This document shows, in pieces, positions 59,113-64,000 of a DNA stretch of 64,000 nt. The translations under genes and the position numbers were made by a program. Every line of letters begins with the position of its first letter. Position 1 is the stretch's first letter. Source of the stretch: Jiangella anatolica (GTDB lineage Bacteria; Actinomycetota; Actinomycetes; Jiangellales; Jiangellaceae); assembly GCF_003236295.1 (NCBI RefSeq), contig NZ_POTW01000017.1, forward strand, positions 1-64,000, in the 5' to 3' direction. A model generated the notes under the pieces. That model did no database searches. It was not told the origin of the DNA and saw only the letters and a program-made list of their open reading frames with translations.

Positions 59113-60054
59113 TCATCGTGGTGTGGCGCCGACCGTGACCCCGCCGCGCAGGGCCGGGTTCTGCGTCATGATCCGGGCCAGCTCGGTGCGCTGCTGCGGC
59201 GTCAGGGGCAGCAGCGGGCGCCGGCAGTGCCCGCCGTGCTGGCCGCGCAGCTCCAGCATCGTCCGGTAGAGCGCGAGATCGCCGACGTCGCCGAGCGGGC
59301 GCCGGGTGTAGAGGTAGCGGTACTGCCGGATGGCCGCGGCCCACCGCCGCGCGGTCGCCAGGTCGCCGGCGCGCACGGCGTCGTAGAGGGCCAGCGCCTC
59401 GGGCAGCGCGACGTTGAGCACGCCGCTGATCCAGCCGTGCGCGCCCTCGGCCAGGCCGGACAGCGGCGCCATGAACCCGCCGTAGAACAGGGCGAAGTCC
59501 GGCCCGGTCTCGTCGATCACCTCGGGCACCTGGTGGACGGTGGGGAAGGTGCTCTTCACGCCGTGGATGGCGCCCTCGCGGTAGAGCCGGCCGACGTCGA
59601 CGGCGTCCAGCTCGGCGGTGCCGCTGTTGCCCGGGTTGTTGTACAGCAGCACCGGCACCGGGCTGGCCGCGCCGACCGCACGGATGTGCGCCAGCACCTC
59701 CTCGCGGTGTGGCCGCATGTAGTAGGGGAGGATCACCAGCACGGCGGCCGCGCCCTCGGCGGCGGCCGCGCGGGTCAGTTCGACCGACTCGGCCGTCGAC
59801 GCGGTCCCGGTGCCGGCCACGACCGGCACCCGGCCGGAGGCGGCCTCGACCGCCGTCGCCACCAGCTCCACCTTCTCGTCGTGGGACATGGCCACGAACT
59901 CGCCGCTGGTCCCGGCCACCACCAGGCCGTGCGCACCCTGGTCGACCAGCGACTCCAGGTGGCTGCGGGTGGCCGGGCGGTCCAGCCGGCCGGCCTCGTC
60001 GAACATCGTCAGGCTCGCGGGGAGGACCCCGGACAGGGAGATGCCGTCGCTCAT
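59113..60054 (-). CDS. DapA-family aldolase/dehydratase 2
   Basis: 313 residues. Barrel signature VVAGTSGEFVAMSHDEK, Tyr138 in LYNNPGNSG and Schiff-base K167 in HGVKSTFP. Unlike the operon A paralogue it keeps the YNNP tyrosine. A sialic-acid, KDG or dihydrodipicolinate-type reaction is possible; the divergent oligopeptide-type transporter suggests import and cleavage of one substrate class. The ATG at 60054 is preferred to an upstream TTG at 60066. A perfect palindrome lies 18 bp upstream. Confidence 0.88.
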   Translation of the reverse strand: MSDGISLSGVLPASLTMFDEAGRLDRPATRSHLESLVDQGAHGLVVAGTSGEFVAMSHDEKVELVATAVEAASGRVPVVAGTGTASTAESVELTRAAAAEGAAAVLVILPYYMRPHREEVLAHIRAVGAASPVPVLLYNNPGNSGTAELDAVDVGRLYREGAIHGVKSTFPTVHQVPEVIDETGPDFALFYGGFMAPLSGLAEGAHGWISGVLNVALPEALALYDAVRAGDLATARRWAAAIRQYRYLYTRRPLGDVGDLALYRTMLELRGQHGGHCRRPLLPLTPQQRTELARIMTQNPALRGGVTVGATPR

Positions 60055-60071
60055 GTCGTAACCCAATCCTT

Positions 60072-60086
60072 ACATAGGACCTATGT
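60072..60086. promoter_or_regulatory. Perfect 15-bp operator palindrome between divergent genes
   Basis: ACATAGG-A-CCTATGT. A minus-strand -35-like TTGACA (60089-60084) overlaps its right arm, and the plus-strand promoter starts 9 bp away. It is well placed to control both the DapA-family gene and the transporter. The regulator is not recognisable in the window; a GntR-type protein is a guess. Confidence 0.7.
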
Positions 60087-60094
60087 CAAGAGAC

Positions 60095-60123
60095 TTGACT
60101 ACACTTTGGCGTCAACCTAGATT
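60095..60123 (+). promoter_or_regulatory. Promoter of the oligopeptide-type ABC operon
   Basis: TTGACT (60095-60100), 17-bp spacer, TAGATT (60118-60123). It is directly next to the 15-bp palindrome and 47 bp before the ATG at 60170. Confidence 0.55.
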
Positions 60124-60169
60124 CCCGTCCATCCCCTCCGGCGGATCGACCCACCAAAAGGAGCGTGTG

Positions 60170-61792
60170 ATGTCGAAGCGTCAGTTCCGAGTCCTGGCCG
60201 CGGGCCTGGTGGCCGCGGTCGTGCTCGCCGCTTGCGGCGGCGGCTCGACCGATGATCCGGCGGCGGGTGACGGCGGTGACGATGGCGGCCAGTCCGCCGG
60301 GCCGCTGCGGATGCTCGGGGTGGAGCCCACCCAGGGCTTCGATCCGGCCACCGCTTTCGCCGACGCGTCCCGGGTGCCGATGGCGATGATCTACGAGACC
60401 CTCACCGAGCGGGACGGCGACGGCGAGATCGTCGGCGCCCTCGCCGAGTCGTGGGAGATCTCCGAGGACGGCACCGTCTACACGTTCACGCTGCGCGACG
60501 GGATCGCCTTCAGCGACGGCTCGCCGATCACGGCCGCCGACGTGGTGTTCTCCTTCGAGCGGGCCAAGGACGGCGAGGCGCTGTCCGGCCAGCTGGGCAC
60601 GCTGACCTCGGTCGAGGCCGTCGACGACACGACCGTGCGGTTCACCCTGGCCGGGCCGATGAGCACGTTCCCCGCGCTGGTCGGACGCCCGGCCAACGCG
60701 GCGATCCTGTCCGAGGCGGCCGTCACCGCCGACCCGGACTACTTCACCATGCCGACCGTCACGTCCGGCCCGTGGTCGTTGTCGGAGTACACGCCGAAGA
60801 GCCAGATGACGTTCACCGCCAACGAGCACTACTTCCGCCCGCCGGGCATCGCGACCATCCAGGTGTCGTTCAACAACGACCCGACGGCCAACGCGGCCGC
60901 GCTGGAGTCCGGCTCGGCCGACGTCGCGAGCGTCGCCTACTCCGACGCCGAGCGGCTGAAGGCCGAGGGCACTCTCCAGATCATCCAGTCCGACCAGCTG
61001 GCCCCGCTGTTCTGGGGCTGGGACCGGACGAAGGCGCCGTTCGACAACAAGGACGTGCGCCAGGCCGTCGCCTGGGCCGTCGACCGTGAGGGCAAGCAGG
61101 AGGCCTGCTGGTTCGGCACCGGTGGTGTCACCTACGGCAACATCCTGCGTCCCTGGGACGCGGCGTACGAGGAGATCAACACCTACCGGGCCGACAGCCG
61201 GGAGGACGCGCTGGCCGAGGCCGCGAGCCTGCTGGACGAGGCCGGCTGGGTCGAGCCCGACGGCGGCGGCACCCGGGTGGCCGACGGCGTCGACGGCGTC
61301 GAGGACGGCACCCCGCTCGCGTTCGAGGTCCCGTACGAGGGCAACTGGCCCGCGGCCGAGTGCCACGTTCAGCTCCTGCAGCAGAACCTGCAGGAGGTCG
61401 GCATCGAGGTGACGCCGCGCAAGTACGACCCGGCCGCCTACTGGGGCGACGTCGGCAACGGCCTGTTCACGATGTACCACGGCGGCGCCGGCGCGGCCGA
61501 CTCGATGGACCTCTACACGAACTGGTTCGCCTCCGGCGGCTCGCTCACCGCGCTGACCACGCACCTCGCCGACCCGGAGATCGACGCGAAGGTGACCGAG
61601 GCGCAGCAGGTCGACGAGGCCACGTCCATCGAGCTCATCAAGGAGCTGGAGCAGTGGCAGGCCGACGAGCTGCCGATGCTCGTGGTGGGATACCAGTGGC
61701 CGCAGGTCGGCATGACGCAGCGGGTGCAGAACTACAAGCCCGGCGTCGACGCCGACTCGTACACGCTGGTCGACGCGACGCTGTCCGAGTGA
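60170..61792 (+). CDS. ABC transporter substrate-binding protein, family 5 (DppA/OppA type)
   Basis: 540 residues. Lipoprotein signal with lipid Cys at 22 (VLAAC), Gly/Asp linker, then the SBP_bac_5 fold (AESWEISEDGTVYTFTLRDGIAFSDG, WGWDRTKAPFDNKDVRQAVAWAVDREG). AAAAGGAG precedes the ATG. Binds peptides, oligosaccharides or other small solutes; the neighbouring DapA-family enzyme suggests a sugar or sialic-acid-like ligand (inferred). Confidence 0.93.
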   Translation: MSKRQFRVLAAGLVAAVVLAACGGGSTDDPAAGDGGDDGGQSAGPLRMLGVEPTQGFDPATAFADASRVPMAMIYETLTERDGDGEIVGALAESWEISEDGTVYTFTLRDGIAFSDGSPITAADVVFSFERAKDGEALSGQLGTLTSVEAVDDTTVRFTLAGPMSTFPALVGRPANAAILSEAAVTADPDYFTMPTVTSGPWSLSEYTPKSQMTFTANEHYFRPPGIATIQVSFNNDPTANAAALESGSADVASVAYSDAERLKAEGTLQIIQSDQLAPLFWGWDRTKAPFDNKDVRQAVAWAVDREGKQEACWFGTGGVTYGNILRPWDAAYEEINTYRADSREDALAEAASLLDEAGWVEPDGGGTRVADGVDGVEDGTPLAFEVPYEGNWPAAECHVQLLQQNLQEVGIEVTPRKYDPAAYWGDVGNGLFTMYHGGAGAADSMDLYTNWFASGGSLTALTTHLADPEIDAKVTEAQQVDEATSIELIKELEQWQADELPMLVVGYQWPQVGMTQRVQNYKPGVDADSYTLVDATLSE

Positions 61793-61824
61793 CGTCCGCG
61801 CCGGCCGGCTAGGGGGAGGCGCAG

Positions 61825-62769
61825 GTGGTCCAGTACATCGCACGTCGGCTCTTGCTCGCGATCCCGCTGCTGTTCGGGCTGAGCATCCTGGCCTTCGCCT
61901 ACGTCCGGGTCATCCCGGGCGACCCGGTGACCGCGATGCTGGGGGTCAACAGCGATCCGGAGCTGGTCGCGCGGCTGCGCGACCAGCTCGGCCTGAACGA
62001 GCCCTGGTACCAGCAGTACACCAGCTGGCTGGGCAACGTGGTGACCGGCGACCTCGGGCTGTCGTACCGCTCCCGGATGCCGGTGTCGGACATCCTGATC
62101 GACCGGATCCCGGCGACGCTGGAGTTGGCCCTCGGCGGCCTGCTGGTCGGCCTGCTGATCGCCATCCCGGCCGGCCTCTACGCCGGGTTCCGGCGCGGCG
62201 GCCGGGCCGACAACGTCATCACCGGCGCCACGCTGGTCGGCCTGGCCACCCCCGGCTTCTGGCTGGGCACGCTGCTCATGCTGCTGCTCGCGTTGCAGCT
62301 GGGCTGGCTGCCCAGCCAGGGCTACGTCCCGTTCGACGTGGATCCGGTGCAGAACCTGCGGCTGCTGGTGCTGCCGAGCCTGACCCTGGGTTTGGCGATC
62401 GCGCCGTACCTGGCCCGGCTCACCCGCACCGCCGTCGTCGAGACCGGCGGCGAGCCGAGCGTCTCCTACGCCCGGGCGCAGGGCCTGCCGGAGGGCACGG
62501 TGGCCCGGACCGTGGTGCTGCGGATCTCGCTGCCGTCGCTGATCGTGGCGATCGCGCTGACGGTCGGGTTCCTGCTGGCCGGCTCGATCATCGTCGAGGA
62601 GCTGTTCAACTGGCCCGGCATGGGCCGGCTGGTCGCGGCCGGCGTCAGCGAGCGCGACTATCCGATGATCCAGGCGCTGATGCTGATCTACGGGGTGATC
62701 TTCATCGTCGTGAACGTCATCGCCGAGGTCCTGCAGGGCCTGCTGGACCCGAGAGTGAGGCTCACATGA
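61825..62769 (+). CDS. ABC transporter permease, DppB type
   Basis: 314 residues, N-terminal helix VQYIARRLLLAIPLLFGLSI, several more membrane helices, loop SYARAQGLPEGTVARTVVL (EAA equivalent). GTG start with AGGGGGAGG upstream. Overlaps the DppC-type gene by 4 nt. Confidence 0.94.
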   Translation: MVQYIARRLLLAIPLLFGLSILAFAYVRVIPGDPVTAMLGVNSDPELVARLRDQLGLNEPWYQQYTSWLGNVVTGDLGLSYRSRMPVSDILIDRIPATLELALGGLLVGLLIAIPAGLYAGFRRGGRADNVITGATLVGLATPGFWLGTLLMLLLALQLGWLPSQGYVPFDVDPVQNLRLLVLPSLTLGLAIAPYLARLTRTAVVETGGEPSVSYARAQGLPEGTVARTVVLRISLPSLIVAIALTVGFLLAGSIIVEELFNWPGMGRLVAAGVSERDYPMIQALMLIYGVIFIVVNVIAEVLQGLLDPRVRLT

Positions 62770-63623
62770 GCGCCGTGGCGGTGGCGGCCGCGACGACCGC
62801 CGGCCCCCGGGTGAAGCGGGGCTGGAAGATCTGGGTCGGCGGCGCGCTGCTCGGCATCCTGGCCCTGTTCATGCTGGTCGGGCCGCTGATCTCCGGGTAC
62901 GACCCGAACGCGACGGACCTGGAGGCGCGCTTCGCCGGACCGTCGGCGCAGCACTGGCTCGGCACCGACGACCTCGGCCGGGACCTGTTCACCCGGATGG
63001 CCGTCGGCGGCCGGATGACCATGCTGATCGCGCTCGGCGCCGTCGCCCTCGCGTCGGCCATCGCGATCCCGCTGGGCCTGCTCACCGGGTACCTGGGCGG
63101 CTGGGTCGACCTCGCCGTCATGCGCGTCGTCGACCTGTTCTTCGCCATCCCGACGCTGCTGGTCGCGATCGGCATCGTCGGCCTGTTCGGGCCGTCGTTC
63201 AGCACGACGCTGCTGGCGCTCGGGCTCGCGTTCTGGCCGTTCTACGCCCGGCTGGTGCGCAGCGCCGTCGTCGGCGTGCGCGACCTCGCCTACACCGACG
63301 CGGCCCGGGTGATCGGCGCCGGGCCGTGGCGGATCATCCGCAAGGAGATCGTCCCGGCGCTGCTGCCGCTGCTCATCGTCCAGACGACGGTGCTGCTCGG
63401 ATTCGCCGTGCTGGACGAGGCCGGGCTCGGCTTCCTCGGCCTGGGCGTGCAGCCGCCGGACCCGTCCTGGGGCGCGCTGCTGGCGCAGTCGCGCGGGTTC
63501 GTGCTCAGCCATCCGTGGATCGGCGTCATCGCCGGTGTCCCGATCCTGCTGGTCGTGCTCGGCATCAACATCATGGCCGACGTGCTGCGCGACCGGCTCG
63601 ACCCGCAGGGAGCCAGCACATGA
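62766..63623 (+). CDS. ABC transporter permease, DppC type
   Basis: 285 residues. Typical N-terminal YDPNATDLEARFAGPSAQHWLGTDDLGRD segment of the family in outline, membrane helices and the loop YTDAARVIGAGPWRII. ATGA overlaps at both ends: the operon is tightly coupled. Confidence 0.94.
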   Translation: MSAVAVAAATTAGPRVKRGWKIWVGGALLGILALFMLVGPLISGYDPNATDLEARFAGPSAQHWLGTDDLGRDLFTRMAVGGRMTMLIALGAVALASAIAIPLGLLTGYLGGWVDLAVMRVVDLFFAIPTLLVAIGIVGLFGPSFSTTLLALGLAFWPFYARLVRSAVVGVRDLAYTDAARVIGAGPWRIIRKEIVPALLPLLIVQTTVLLGFAVLDEAGLGFLGLGVQPPDPSWGALLAQSRGFVLSHPWIGVIAGVPILLVVLGINIMADVLRDRLDPQGAST

Positions 63624-64000
63624 CCGGCCAGCCGTTGCTCAGCGTGCGCGACCTCGCGGTGGAGTTCGGCCACGGGGCGGCGACGTCCCGGCCGGTCGAC
63701 GGCGTCGGCTTCGAGGTGGGCGAGCGGGAGATCGTCGGCATCGTGGGGGAGTCCGGCTGCGGCAAGAGCCTGACGCTGCTCGCGCTGCTGGGCCTGCTCC
63801 CGGCCGGCGGGCGGGTCGCCGCCGGCTCGATCACGTTCGGCGGCAAGGACCTGCTCGGCGCCGGCCCGTCCGTGCTGCGGTCGCTGCGCGGGCGGCAGGT
63901 GGCGCTGATCCCGTCCGACGCCGGCGCCGCGCTGAACCCCGTCGCCCGGGTCGGGAGACAGCTGCGGCTGAGCCTGCGCACCCACCAGCCGCAGCTCACC
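63620..64000 (+). CDS. ABC transporter ATP-binding protein, DppD type (3' truncated by window)
   Basis: The first 127 residues are visible. Walker A GESGCGKS, the segment VALIPSDAGAALNP (DppD-type Q-loop region, where PQDP is more common) follows. The start ATG overlaps the DppC-type stop by 4 nt. The gene runs off the right end. Confidence 0.9.
   Translation, partial: MTGQPLLSVRDLAVEFGHGAATSRPVDGVGFEVGEREIVGIVGESGCGKSLTLLALLGLLPAGGRVAAGSITFGGKDLLGAGPSVLRSLRGRQVALIPSDAGAALNPVARVGRQLRLSLRTHQPQLT

Noticed and set aside
59113-60054. dapA of lysine biosynthesis
   Set aside because: It is divergent from a solute importer and far from any lysine gene; the DapA family includes many sugar-acid aldolases.

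Overview
The window is high-GC DNA (roughly 70 percent or more) with dense, often overlapping genes, frequent GTG starts, actinobacterial regulator families (AfsR/SARP, ANTAR, PucR) and short -10-only or leaderless promoters. This points to a soil-type, carbohydrate-degrading actinobacterium. The genus cannot be fixed from the sequence; a Jiangella-like organism is my guess, not a demonstrated fact. I saw no rRNA, tRNA, CRISPR array, insertion sequence or prophage. The two ends cut genes: an ABC exporter on the left and an oligopeptide-type ATPase on the right.

Left part (1-9.8 kb): the end of an ABC exporter, convergent with a DUF2470 protein whose start overlaps a good iron-box (IdeR/DmdR type); a small membrane protein; a 1323-residue secreted metallophosphoesterase with three copies of an N-terminal module, behind a PHO-box-like repeat; a small secreted four-cysteine protein, also behind 11-bp direct repeats; and an AfsR-type regulator.

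Arabinan/arabino-oligosaccharide locus (9.8-18.9 kb): a secreted six-bladed-propeller enzyme with CBM and ricin-type lectin domains, a LacI regulator, a sugar ABC importer (binding protein and two permeases), a GH1-like glycosidase and a GH51 alpha-L-arabinofuranosidase. The same palindrome (core CAACGTTG) lies before the secreted enzyme (twice) and before the importer, so this looks like one LacI regulon.

Housekeeping and regulatory stretch (18.9-25.7 kb): an ABM-like protein, a self-regulating XRE repressor, an HMCES/YedK-type protein, an unknown protein, a GAF-ANTAR regulator divergent from a PucR regulator, and a transglutaminase-like protein.

Sugar-acid/lactone region (25.8-60 kb): three long minus-strand operons with 1-4 nt overlaps. 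Operon A (30.6-25.8 kb): DapA-family aldolase, a metal-site-degenerate amidohydrolase, an intact amidohydrolase, a Gfo/Idh/MocA dehydrogenase, a GntR regulator and a creatininase-family protein. A GGDEF-like/AraC regulator and another amidohydrolase are divergent from it. Operon B (51.0-38.1 kb): Gfo/Idh/MocA dehydrogenase, a sugar ABC importer, a YetA/RGLX-like protein, a fused degenerate-plus-intact double amidohydrolase joined by a 3 x 39 bp minisatellite linker, an FAH-family enzyme, a nitrilase, a NodB-like protein and a DegT aminotransferase. Operon C (58.2-53.9 kb): an N,N-dimethylformamidase-large-subunit-like protein, a heparinase-II/III-like protein and an enolase-superfamily protein. 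Between them are two paralogous secreted propeller proteins, another secreted propeller protein, an ECF sigma factor with a membrane partner, and a class III aminotransferase. Taken together, dehydrogenases, lactonase-like amidohydrolases, an enolase-superfamily dehydratase candidate, FAH enzyme and DapA-family aldolases form the parts list of a non-phosphorylating oxidative sugar pathway fed by importers and secreted or cytosolic polysaccharide-active proteins.

Right end (58.3-64 kb): an AAC(3)-fold acetyltransferase-like protein, a second DapA-family gene, and a divergent oligopeptide-type ABC importer (SBP, two permeases, truncated ATPase), with a perfect 15-bp palindrome between the last two transcription units. 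Several gene ends carry long perfect hairpins; two of them share the same apex sequence and look like a dispersed repeat family. No stretch longer than 300 bases lacks a gene.
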